Shown: one piece after another, positions 12,441 to 24,400 of the stretch | How positions within the stretch are numbered: the first letter of the stretch is position 1 | How the letters are laid out: every line of letters begins with the position of its first letter | Source of the DNA: Paramacrobiotus metropolitanus | Taxonomy: Eukaryota > Tardigrada > Eutardigrada > Parachela > Macrobiotidae | Assembly (NCBI RefSeq): GCF_019649055.1 | Contig: NW_026570228.1 | Location: forward strand, 2,339,547-2,403,546 | DNA length: 64,000 nucleotides | Direction of reading: 5' to 3' | Notes under the pieces: model-generated | What the model was told of the DNA's origin: nothing | Database searches by the model: none | What the model saw: the letters and a program-made list of their open reading frames with translations, nothing else | Program-made: the position numbers and the translations under genes

Positions 12441-14760
12441 ATAATGATCAAACTAATTTATAATGATATTTATCAAACTAGTACACGCTTCTAACCATAA
12501 GTGCCCTTTGATTCGGCGTCTAGCCAGCATGTACAGATACAATACAGTATAAGTTAACAATAACTAACATACAGAGTGTGCATGCCGGTTAAAACCGACA
12601 TGACTAATTTAGCGGGTTAAAAGTATATTCCCGATCTATAATCCATAAAATACGAGCACACAATTATCACCCACAGCAGTTTGCATTACATATTTAAAAT
12701 CTGCAGAAGCTGTTTACAAATGAAAAGATAAATAAATCCAAAGCGCAAGAATATCCCTTACGATTGCTTATTACTAGTGCGCAGCATACTTGCTGTACTA
12801 AAAATACTGTACAAAAAGAAATTGTTCGAGATCTCGGATTTCAGGCCTTTTAAAAAGAGCTAAATTTTGGCGCGATAGCCAAATAGCTTTACGAATTAAA
12901 TACTAATCAATTTTAGACCGACAAGTATATAAGTCACTCGCTTTTTATGACGTAACACATATCGTGGATCATCCAGACGACGCACCATTTATCCACGCAG
13001 TATGCGAAATTGCCGACCGCTTCTGTGTATTTATATTTGCCTCCAGGCCAGAATACCAACATACATTCTCCCGCAACAAATCGGACCATTTGACAATGGG
13101 ATCATTTCCGTAAAATTCCGCATTTCATGGTGATATTTATTCGCGGTTAAACGCAATTCAGAAAAAAAGCAGTAATTCGTACAATAGCGACTATCGCAAT
13201 GGTGGCCATGGCATTACGTGAATACCGGGTTAGACGTTACAGATGATATCCTGCGACAGATGCACTGACCACAATCATCGGCAACTTGCATACATGCGTC
13301 GTGAAAAACTTACTGCATATCGGAGCGGTAATGTTGTGGGATCCTTGTCACTTTTGATTATCCCCAGGAAGACTTGCAACGTATGTGTATACGCTGGTGT
13401 GTAAAGGAAAATGGCAAGGAGCCGGGTTTAATTGTAATAAAGCAGCAGCAATTCAATCAAGTGGAAATGGCTTCGTTAGAATTGATATAATCAGAATTTC
13501 CGTCTAAGCGGATTTACAGAGTCGCCGGCTACGGGCGCGCGTTGTGATCCCATGACTGAGCATGTTCCACGCACGTATACCGCGCGCAATCTCACATTGC
13601 ACGGCACTGATTTACCGATTCAAGATTAAATGGCAATTATCCGCTTAATGAAAATAAAAATGTTTGGCGAAATATTCCAGGGAATTGACCTACTCAAACA
13701 TAAATTTCTTGCTGAATAATACCTATTGACGCGTGTACTAACTGCAAAAACGTTAATCGTCTGTTGAATACAAACACGTGAAAATATGCCGGCTGAGCCG
13801 CTTGAGTCGTCGACCGATTTTTGTTGTTGTATTCGCGCACATACTGCACACACAGCACACACACACGTCGTGCGCGGCACCAAGTGAGTGCCCTTCTTCC
13901 CATACGCATGACGCTCAGGGAGTCCTGGACCTGCCCACAAGTGCACTCATTTCCGGAAATGTTCTCGTGCTCTCTGACAGCAGGCGTATCTGTACATTAT
14001 AAACCAAAAGACCACGTTTTTTCTTTCTTCGGCGCGCACAAAGACAAATATGAACCCGGCTGTTTTCTCATAATTATAAGCTGTTAATTATATCTCAAAG
14101 GTCAGAAATGATTAAAGGTTTCTATCTTCTACAGCGCAGTCATGATTTCCTGCAATATTTTTATAAGGGCAATATTCTTTTAACTGAAATGAAATGTCAT
14201 GCCTTTGATGTTGAACGTCAGTAATATGGTTCTTGGCAGTATTTCCCATTCAAACGGTTATTTTTAAAAATCGTAATCGTATGATGTCGCAATGTGTGCC
14301 ATGTGTGTGTGTGTGTACGCTGCAGGTCGTGGATAACTTGTCAAAAGATTTTTTGTATGATGTCGTTTTCTGCATCACTGCATTAACATAACGTTTAGTA
14401 ATTTAGCTATTGTGACAGCCACTTTAGTTGTTGCGCAACCAAGAAGATATATCACTCGACTGATAAGGAACCGGCAAATTTTGCACGCACGTAGGTTAAT
14501 AAGCTTTAATTGTCATTTAGCGATACTGCGTAAAGTAGCCCACTATGCACTCAAGAAAGCTGCGTACCGCATCGAACATAAAAAAGCAGCGAAGGGAATT
14601 AAATTCAGTACAGTACCTAATACTACTAATTTTTTTATGTTAATTTCAGCAATTAATTTTTATTAGCAAAAGTAGAATTGCCGTACATTAATAATTTACT
14701 AGTTCTCTAACGTTCGTGTACGAACGCCACTGCACAAGCTGCATCATTCCAATCCAATGC

Positions 14761-14803
14761 ATCCTGCAACCTACATAATATGATATTATGTAGGTTGCAG
14801 GAT
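14761..14803. repeat. Perfect 43-bp palindrome
   Basis: ATCCTGCAACCTACATAAT is followed by a 5-bp centre (ATGAT) and its exact reverse complement. No gene is adjacent. It could be a cruciform or a tiny foldback. Confidence 0.9.
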
Positions 14804-15040
14804 ATTATTAATATCCATACTTTTCTACAACGAAGTCAATGCATTAATCACTGATTATTCTAGCAAAAAATTCAGTCTTAACCTGGAACGAACAATTTCA
14901 ATTTAAAATAACTGTCAAGTAAGCAATAACGGTAACATTTCCGAAGCTCGAATATTATTAAATTACAATTTTAGTTTCATGTATGGATTTTTATTGGTCA
15001 AATCAAACTCATACAGAACTGTTAGAGAAAAAACACAAAA

Positions 15041-15298
15041 CTACAACAGCAAAAGTTCATGCAGTTTATCCTGCCCTTCCATCGTGCCCAGCACTGACGC
15101 TGCATTTCCCCTTTGGATTTCTATCGACAACCGCTGCCGCAGAAATTCATGCGAACGTCCTTCTCCCGTTTGCTGTTTAAGTCTTTTCCCTAGCTCTTTG
15201 ATGATTGCAATCGCCGAAGGTCCCCATGAACCAAGCGTCTCGAAGGCAATCGGCACGAAAAGGTAACGGCCATCCAGATAAGAGTAAATTACTGCCAC
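15041..15298 (-). mobile_element. LINE-type reverse transcriptase C-terminal remnant
   Basis: The minus-strand frame contains FVPIAFETLGSWGPSA, then an ELGKRL helix and FLRQRLSIEIQRGNA. I recall this arrangement from the C-terminal tail of non-LTR retrotransposon RT proteins common in invertebrates. No RT palm motif (FADD/YADD) is present in or near it, so this is a truncated piece. The flanking 15,270-15,372 interval carries a local duplication that overlaps its N-terminal end. Family assignment is from memory and moderately sure. Confidence 0.5.
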
Positions 15299-15372
15299 AA
15301 TAAAAGATAAGAGTAAATTACGGCCATCCAGATAAGAGTAGTTTCATTAAATTACTGCCACAATAAAAGCAG
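15270..15372. repeat. Local direct duplication
   Basis: The sequence GGCCATCCAGATAAGAGTA followed by AAATTACTGCCACAATAAAAG appears twice with small insertions (first near 15,269, second near 15,323). It overlaps the edge of the reverse-transcriptase remnant and looks like a local rearrangement. Confidence 0.7.
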
Positions 15373-16297
15373 CAATTTGTATTATTCGATGCGGACAAAC
15401 GCTTCCCGTGGCGAGTCTAACGACACCCGATCACCATGCACATAAAACTGCATCCGTCAAACCGGGCCTATGCATCCAGCTCCGCCCACTTCGGAGCTCC
15501 CGCCGCATGTACTCTCTTCGTGACGCCGGTCGGCGAACATGACGCTGGCTGTATACAATACACCCGGGTCCGCCTGCCCTCTTTTTTTATCAATTCCCTA
15601 CTAGCTGGGGACAGATTATGGGGAGATTGAGTGCAAATCCTTTATCATCCGGAAATATACGGCATCGGCGCCCGAGACGCGTTTTGACAACATTTGTCGT
15701 GGCGCGGCGATTTACAGCAGAGCGATTCAGCTTGGATATAATGCGCTCAGTGGCCGATTGATATAATTCCCAGACAATAATCACTGGACCCATTGGCGAT
15801 ATATATATCTATGCGCGTTCGAACCGGCAATCGCGCACCGCTCTATTCATGTCCCGTATATATAGACCGTGCACCCGAAGATGTTGTGCCTGTCGTACGA
15901 GAAGAAATGGGAAGGGTGTGCGCTCAGGCGCACTTGATTGCCTGGAAGACCGACCCGTGCGTTGATCGCTAGCCCCCCGTGTTTTTATAAGATACTTACT
16001 CAGTTGACTTCCGGAAACTCCCTGCCATGTCGAACAACGTCTGGGCAGTATGAAAAATGTCTATATTTAGTGCGTACTTACATTTCAAAAAACATTGAAA
16101 TCTGTTCACCGTAAAGATTAAGGAACACAATTGTCTACAGGAAATGGGTTTTTGGTTTTCGGGGTACAGTATGATTCATCGCGTGTCACCCATGCAGCGC
16201 TTTTAATGGTGCATTTATAGACTATCGACATTTAAGCGCATTACCCTGCGAAAATCGACATTGGACATTGTACCTGTTTGATGAAAAGGGAATAAAA

Positions 16298-16351
16298 AAA
16301 ACAACGGAGAATTTCGGTAGTCCATAGACTACCGAAATTCTCCGTTGTTTT
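16298..16351. repeat. Perfect hairpin, 25-bp arms
   Basis: Arms 16298-16322 and 16327-16351 (AAAACAACGGAGAATTTCGG... and its reverse complement) flank a 4-bp loop. A second, looser inverted pair (ACTCACTCCCAGTT / AACTGGGAGTGAGT) lies at 16,444-16,504. No ORF within. Confidence 0.9.
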
Positions 16352-16601
16352 GCATTACTTTTGCATATATATGCTAATCAGCATTTTTTCTGTTCAAGCC
16401 GCAATATATAAATATACCGGCTTTTAGCGCCTACCCAGGCCAGACTCACTCCCAGTTCGCAACTTCTACATATTCCACGTAAAAGGTGCAACTGGGAGTG
16501 AGTGAATTTTTAAAAACTGGCTATATAAAAATTTGTATCCTGTACTGTACATTTACGTAACGTGTAATTTATGTACAGTATATAAATTTGCATGATCGTT
16601 C

Positions 16602-17557
16602 ATGATCAACGCCTCTTTAAAGTTTTGCACCAAGACAGAAAGAAATGTATGCAGAAATGTAATAGATAGACATACAATCATAGAGATTATCCCGATTACC
16701 GATATACTAGCACCTTGTTTTCACCTTTCCAGACATATTTATGCAGACAACCTTTTTTTATGTGCACTGAAGTGTGCTAAGTCCGATGTCTGTGACTACT
16801 ATTTGAAAGCACATTGCAAATTATGTGATGCACATACATAATTTAATATGCTGCATATACAGATGTATGGAATTTATTAACTACAGCGCACTGGCAAAAA
16901 TTGCTGACAATTTCTGTCATGCACCGGCTAATGGCAATAATTATCGCTCCCTGTGCGACTTGTGCACTTTTGTTGATTTAGCGCCGCATGCCGTTAAGGG
17001 AGATCCTGGTGATGCAGGCGCTGACCTTAAGCTACCGGAAGTGGAGAATCTGCGGGCCAGGACACGTAACCCTTTTGCATGCCGCAACGTGTGCTGCCGA
17101 TGCCAGCGGGGTATATTGCCCTACATTCGACTGCTTGCAACCGGAACAGCAGGACCGCGGTGGACATTTTAGGCTAATCAACGCGCCGAACTCCAATCAA
17201 TATTCCCCTGACAGCTCGGCATATTCAGGTAAACTACCGGTGTCTAAAACCAGCATTACGTGAATGTTGACCAGCGGCTTGTTAGTTGTTAGCACAGACG
17301 ATGCTAATACCGGCGACAGATGTATTATTATGGACCACATCGATTACTTGGCCATATCAATGGCTTCCTACGCTGGGGTCAGTTATCATTATGGATACGT
17401 ACGTGACGATGACAAAACTGGACGGCTAAAACCAGCTTTTCCATTAAATGTGGCAAATACTCATTTACGAAATGAATCTCCCAAAGTGCCCCGTGTTATA
17501 TGGAACGCGTGGAAGCAGGTATTTGCTGACCGGTCATGCAATCTGATTAGTGACTGA
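16602..17557 (+). other. Cys-rich ORF cluster, unidentified (possible decayed gene)
   Basis: Four overlapping plus-strand ORFs (16602-16841, 16825-17172, 16988-17263, 17264-17557) are cysteine-rich and look more coding-like than their surroundings, for example C-x2-C-x7-C spacing near 16,940. Frames change between them without clear GT-AG pairs. It may be a decayed gene or exons I cannot connect. I do not recognise a family and assign no function. Confidence 0.25.
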
Positions 17558-20500
17558 CATACGGCTATTTCAGTGTGCCGCTACTTGTAGTACTTTATAC
17601 ACGCAATATCTGACTAAATAAATACGCCACATGCGTAATATTGTTGCGGAAGTGGCAAATACATGACCTAATTGTGGAACGGTGTAAATATGTACTGGTA
17701 AAAATATTACTATAATATATGTACAAAGATAGTAACTAAATGTACGGACCGGTTTCCAAACTGGCTCGATGCAGTAAGCGTTGCTTGCGGTAAATGTTAG
17801 TGTACATTTCTGGGTATTTGTTTATTTGTTTAAATATTGTGTTTTAATTTTAACGCGTCCAAAAACTGCATCTGTACAAATTGGAATTACTTAATAAAAA
17901 TCCACCGCGCAGCTACGAATTTTGTGTTTATGGTTAGTTTCACATGGGAAAAACATGATTGGTTCCGGCGGCATGCAGTGTTATTGGGTGGGCGGTGCTC
18001 TAAGGCAAATGGACCGGCAGCTGCCGAGCGCCCGAGTCTGATTACTTTACCTACCTGACCACTCGCTAGCTGCCGCATGGTGGTGTTCACAGTTCTGGCT
18101 GCACACACCGGCAACTGGACATACGTGCGCTCACTTGAAATCAGCATCGTCAAAATAGATCAAGGAGTTCGTAGATGCAGCTCTATTGCACTATCAAGTT
18201 GTGTACCTACTTGAGTGAATTTGCCGGATTATAGCACGGCAGCGCACCGCATAATAATTGCAACAGGAGCTGAATTATTATATTAATGGACAAACTCGGA
18301 AGCCAGAAAAACATTACTGGACCATTGTGGACTGTATAACCCAGTGGATATTTTATCAACATTCGGCTGAATGCAGGTGAGGACAATGGCTGTTTTCGTG
18401 GTAGCTTTGTGGTTGTTTCGCATGGGCGAGCGAAGAAAACAGCGGGAATGCCGAAAAATGTTTGAGTTAATCATAACAATAAGGTGAAGTTTTTCTAACC
18501 TCCTGCGCACCTGATTTCGTATAACTGGTTCAAAACTATAGATCCGAGAACAGGAAATATTATAAAAAAATATCTTTGATTAAACAGTTTCATGCATTAT
18601 GCATTTTTCAAGCAGTATGTTTTAATGCCTATTTTTTAATTTTGGAATCACTAGCCATCGCTCTGTCAAAAACAAATGACAAAATATTCTTGGTTAAGCT
18701 TGTGAGAAATTTACATACTTTTATTTTATTTCCGGTACTATTGTTTGATCTGGGTAATTTGTTGTAATGGGATTAGTAGCACGGAGTGTGTTTAAGGTAA
18801 CGCGGCAAACCAGTCCGTAATCGAGGTCAGTTTAATAATTTTTAGGCTTTCTGCTTATTTTAACTTACCGGCTTATTGCATTGCATCATGGCCATGATAT
18901 GCTTTGATGTCATGCGTGTGCATGTGTGTGTCCGGTATGCATTAGGTAATATGTAGTGTGTGCATTAAACGTATTTGCCATGCTTTGTTCAACATTGTTG
19001 TCGCGCTTAAACTGTAGAAAAACAAATACTGCAATTAAATTTGACCGGAGATGTGGTAACCGCTATTTAGCCACAGTCTGACGGATAATCAGGATGTATA
19101 ATTATTTCGCTTACAATGCGTTACGTTGCGAAAAATAGAACACTAGGAGCACGCTGGGGGTAAGGTGATGCTGTGAAGTGTATGTTAAAAGATTTTTTTG
19201 CGGAGGCGTTGCTCGTTTGCCACGAATTTACGATGTGCTACTTTATTGCGATAGTTTCGTGTATTTTTACTTTTTACAACGGAAAGAACTAATAATTTTG
19301 CGGCAGTACAAAACGATGAAAACTGAATTTTAAAAAAGTTTATACATGGTATATAGCTATAGTCTATAGATACATATGAAAATCTGTATAAATACACTTG
19401 AATATACTGTATATTGTAAAATTCCGTATATAGGCTATACTATCACCTATAGCTACAAAAATGTTTGGTCTTTAAATTTTTATAGCTACTTTTTGGTTAT
19501 GAAAAATTTAGCGGTACCTAAAAGTAAATTTTTGCAACACTGGAAAAGTTGCACTAAATATTGACATTTAATTTCCTGATTTTTGTACTTTCAGGACAAA
19601 ATGATTTATTACAATGAAAATTTGGTCGAGTACATTTTTCTCATGTGAAAATCGTATTGTTAGACCCCATCTTGATTTTAATCATCATGAAAATAGGGCA
19701 CTACGGAAACATGGGAACAAATTCGTTGTAATCCCTTTGAATAGCGTCCAGGTTGGCCTCTGTAATAACAATAGCACTGGCCAGTGGTCAGGTCGGGTGT
19801 GTGACTGTGTATATACATCCCCTCGCTTAACAGAATGCACAGGAGTGTATAACAGTGAAGCGTGACTGCACCGAGAAGAAAGCGTCTCTGCCGGTTCTAT
19901 CGGCACAACCTTCCTCAGTAACCTCTCTTCATTCCGGTTCAACTTTTCTCTTGTTCGGGACTGTCGCTGGCCGGTCTGGGCTTTTATATTGCCAATTTGT
20001 GGTTTCATCACCGGTTTCCACCCTGTCCGGCATATGCCCTGTCCACTTCCTTTCTAGTGAGATTGACGTGAACGTGCTGCTGCCTCGTGGACGGAGGCCG
20101 GCATAGAGACATAGACAGGCACGCAAGACGGAGAAGAAGGGAATTTTGCACACCGAATTTGAACGACATGATAATAAAACTGCCTGTCTGCTGCGATCAA
20201 AGTCAGATAGAAATCACCAGGTCAGATAGAAATTTAGAACAGCACTTTTCGGTGTGTGTGTGTATGACACTGTATGTGGACGGTGGAGCACGGATATGAC
20301 GGAGTGGTTTTGAGTTTGTGTTTATTTACCGCTATCGGACAATGGTCGAGTGGGATCGGCTGTATAACGGTGTGTTGGCTTACACCTGCTTGGTCGTTTT
20401 ACACACTGGATCAGCTTCTGTTGATCATATGATTTTCGTGGAGATTTTCCACACCTTTTGGCACAATTTACTGATGCAAGACAAACAGCTGCATCCAGTG

Positions 20501-21496
20501 TCTATAGACAAAATCGAAATCTGCACAATGTTTGCAAACTGCTTAAAATAAAACACAAATCAAAGATGCAATAAAAAATATTATTCTGTAGGTTTTATTA
20601 ACAAGCTTTCTGTTGCTTATAAACTGTATAAATATGTTTTAATATCTGCGCAAAACTTAAATTAATGCATATTTAACCGGTGATTTTATAAATTATGTGT
20701 ATGTCCATTAAAGCTTCCATTGTGCTTATAGTTTTTTTTGGAATTTTCGTTGCAGTTTTCGAAAGCGTTGGTTTCGCGTAGTGAAGAAAGCCCTTTCGTA
20801 ATGCGAGCTAATGTAAAGGCCAAAAATATCTTTCTATTTCTGTATGATTTTCTTTGTACAATATTAATAATTCTGGTTATCCGTTGTAAATTTCTGAGCG
20901 GCTTCGGCAATACAGACAATTTGATTGATGACCAGGTTTTATTTTGGGAAAGCCCATAAAACTTTTACCGGTATCTGATTAGCGACGCCCCTCACAAATT
21001 CACTTTCAATTCGAAGAACAATTTTACCGTTTTTTAATTTTACTTTGTGGACCATGACAAATGGGATTGCTCATAGTCTGCACGATTTACGACTTTTTAA
21101 TCTGATGCTGAGTAGTTTTAAATTAAAAGTAGTTAAATCCAGTAAAAATCCATTAACTTGTGTTACGGTGGACGAAAAAGCACGAAACTTTTCTATTAAT
21201 TTTCATCAAAAGCAAAGATTGACTGTTATGGCAAGCGATTCTTTTATTGCTTGTTAATTTATTCGGCAGATAAAGACCGGAAATGTTTGCCCTTTATTTG
21301 ATTTAAGAATGTATTTTGATGTCAGCAATTTTTCTGTTTTACAGTGAACAATTCAGTGGATTATTATTATTGCTCTTCGATGGACTACATGGTGCCGCGC
21401 TACCTTTTCTGAATATTGTTCCAAAGATCTTTGCCGCAAACGCGACACGATATGACAATGATACGAAACGAGACATACCGATCATCATCTGTCAAC
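17558..21496. other. Region upstream of the USP gene, no gene recognised
   Basis: Only short scattered ORFs without domains are present. The stretch just before 21,497 probably holds the promoter and 5' UTR of the USP53/54-like gene. I see no RNA gene. Confidence 0.4.
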
Positions 21497-24400
21497 ATGC
21501 CGGCAACTTTATCATCAAATCAACGTCAGCAAAAAGCTGTACATTTTAATTCCGGTTCCAGCAGTCTATCCCGACAAAGAGAAAGCTTATGTCCATCACA
21601 CGGACTCCTCAATGCACCCGGCGATAATAACTGTTTTCTCAACAGTGCCGTGCAGATTTTTTGGCATTTGGATGTCTTTCGGAGGAATTTCCGCCGGCTG
21701 CACGAGCATGTCTGCCTGGGCAATGCCTGCATTTTTTGCGGTATCAAGGTACTTGACAGTCTTGACATGTGTGATCTCGAGAAAAACCAAACTACTACGA
21801 GAAATGTTAACCTTTTCAGAATTTACCGTCTACATTATTTTTCTTTTTAAATCTGCGTTGAATAAATTTCTACTTTTACAGCATTTAAACGGCAATTGTT
21901 TAGCAGTTATAACAGCCATAAATGAGAAATATCCAGCATTTGTATGGGTTGAATAACGTATTAACTTTGAGATTTATGGAGTTTAATTTTGCATGCAAAA
22001 GCTGTTTTTATTGCTTAATTCATTGACCAATGCAAATTGTACGAAGATAAAATTTCACATGCTGTAGCTTGTATTTACACCGTGAGAAAATACAATATTA
22101 ATAAAATTTCACAAATTGTACGAATGTAAATTGCCCACTTTTACCGCAAAAGGTTTAAATAAACCCAACAGATGGTATATTATGCATTTGTACAAAGCGT
22201 TGCTCTAAAGTTAAAATAATGAAAGTTATGGTCAAAACTGAAATGCACTACGACTTTATTTGTGGTATTGATGGCAAAAAAATGACGTTGTAGAAATGCT
22301 ACGATATCGTAACATATTTTATATTAGTTCATTGGATTTTTTTGCATTTGGAAATGTAGGTGAAAGGTTTACGTACGGTTATAAATGCATGCAATTGCAA
22401 GTCAAACATATTTTGATAATACTCGTAAAAAGAAATTGTTCTTGCAGACGTTATTCCGCCAATTTCAAGAGTCAGCCGGTACGGCATTCTCGCCGGACAT
22501 GCTACGCCGTGCATTGGCGATGGCTTTTGAGAATCAACAGCGTTTTCAGCTGGGATGTATGGATGACGCTGTGGAGTGCTTCGTAAGTAAACAGTCTAAC
22601 CGGTTATACAGTCGCGGATCTCTGAAAGATTTATGGAAACATGCATGATTTGACAAAAGATATAGCGTACGCATAATAAAAAGAAAAGCAGTCACTATAC
22701 TGCATATACAGTGCGCGGTCAGAAGGCGAACTGGTTCCTCCAGGTTGATGCCGATCCAATATCGTGATGGACAGTCAGTCTGTTATTTGTCAGAATACTG
22801 CAAATCTGCCCGCCAGCGCCAAATCAAATCTTTAATATTATGACCATTTTTACGGCAATGAATGACTAAGCGCTGCATCAAGCGGAATGTTTTTTGCTAT
22901 CTTTCGTATTAATCGAATTTGTGTAGGCTTTTTACGAGGTATTTCTGATTATGATAATGCTGTGGTAAAAATAGAACGTAGCTGCAGATGACCTTAACGA
23001 TCGCATGGAAATATATCGTTTAACATGCAAGAAAAATTATTTATGTATTTGTAATCAGTTTTGTAGTACGTATCAACATAATTTATGACACAGTGGTCTG
23101 CGCTAAAGTTAATCACTGGTTTTCGTTAATTCAGGTCAACAGAGGTACACCATTTGGCATTTGCGGTTGCGTTTGTTTTTGCTTTTATGATAAATACAAC
23201 CAACTCACCAATACGATTAGAAAAGAAATTATATTATATGTTCTTCGTTACCCAGTAGTTTACTTCGGAAAATTACCGTTGCAGCTGTTCTACAGTATAC
23301 AAAAAAGCGAAAAAATAATCTTGTTCGGTGTCGAAAAAAAATTTCACAAAATCGTGGATATGTTCTAAAATTTTTTAAATACAAAATATTGAGTAAAACG
23401 TATATCCATGTGGTGTTTTCTTTGCAGGAAAATATTCTTTTGCGTCTTCACTACCATGTCCAAGGGACATCCGAAGTGACCAGCTGCAGTCATCCATTAT
23501 GTATTCCACATCGTAAATTCTCCATAAACCTCACGGAATTATACACGTGCGGCGACTGCCATCGTGCCGCTGCGGACCCGTTAAGTTTTTCACAAATGGT
23601 GCATTACGTCGCCGTCAATGCGCTGTGTGAAAAAGCATTACAAATGAAGCAGCGAGGTGTTAAATCGCTCACCGGATTATTCGGCAAACTACTGCGGAAG
23701 GCCAACGAAAGCACCGATCAGCGCATCTGCCGACACTGCAGCTCACCCAGTGTCTTGCTTAAGAGAACGTTGACCAATCAACCCGATATTGGTAAGTTAA
23801 TACCGGTGGTTATGATGAGAAACTATCAGTTTTCTCATAATGTACAATAGACAGTGTATTGATGGTTTTGTACGGAAATTTTGACATCTTTTTCAGTGAT
23901 AATTGCTCATATGTCAATGACTGCCGGTGTATACGTGCAATTATGTCGACAATCTGTTGAATATACGATAATCTAAAGCGAAATTTTTCACACCATTGTC
24001 GGCGTTAAAAAATTGAATGTCCAATAGTATTGATTAAAATGGCACATTTCTGCTATCCAAAATCGAATCGACGAGATATTTAGTTACATATTTTTTATGA
24101 CTGCGTGTTATTCGTGAAGAGCACAAAATTGAGCGCAGTTGACGATGGCACGCTGTGGTGGCTAAAACATAAATTATGGACTAATCGCATACTTGCAACA
24201 CTAATTTATATGTATGTTATGTGATCTGTACCAAATACGATAAGGTCCGATATAAGCAGACATCAAACGATAATTTACGCAGTGTTTATCAAGTTATACA
24301 CAGTACCATAATTACGTCTTAATGGTCAGCCACAGCTGCATCCCATCTTGGGAATGTGATACCGACCCGGCGACTGCTTTTTTCTTGTTTATCCATGACA

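Larger units (their letters stand above)
11461..16600. other. Gene-poor region with hairpins and element remnants
   Basis: No multi-exon gene recognised over about 5 kb. ORFs near 11.8-12.0, 13.6-14.1 and 14.4-14.7 kb lack domain features. CA/TG runs lie near 13,847 and 14,305. Inverted repeats and a reverse-transcriptase remnant are listed separately. Confidence 0.4.

Noticed and set aside
13840..13870. CA-rich run as a functional repeat or CRISPR-like array
   Set aside because: Simple-sequence microsatellite only; no spacer-repeat structure anywhere in the window.
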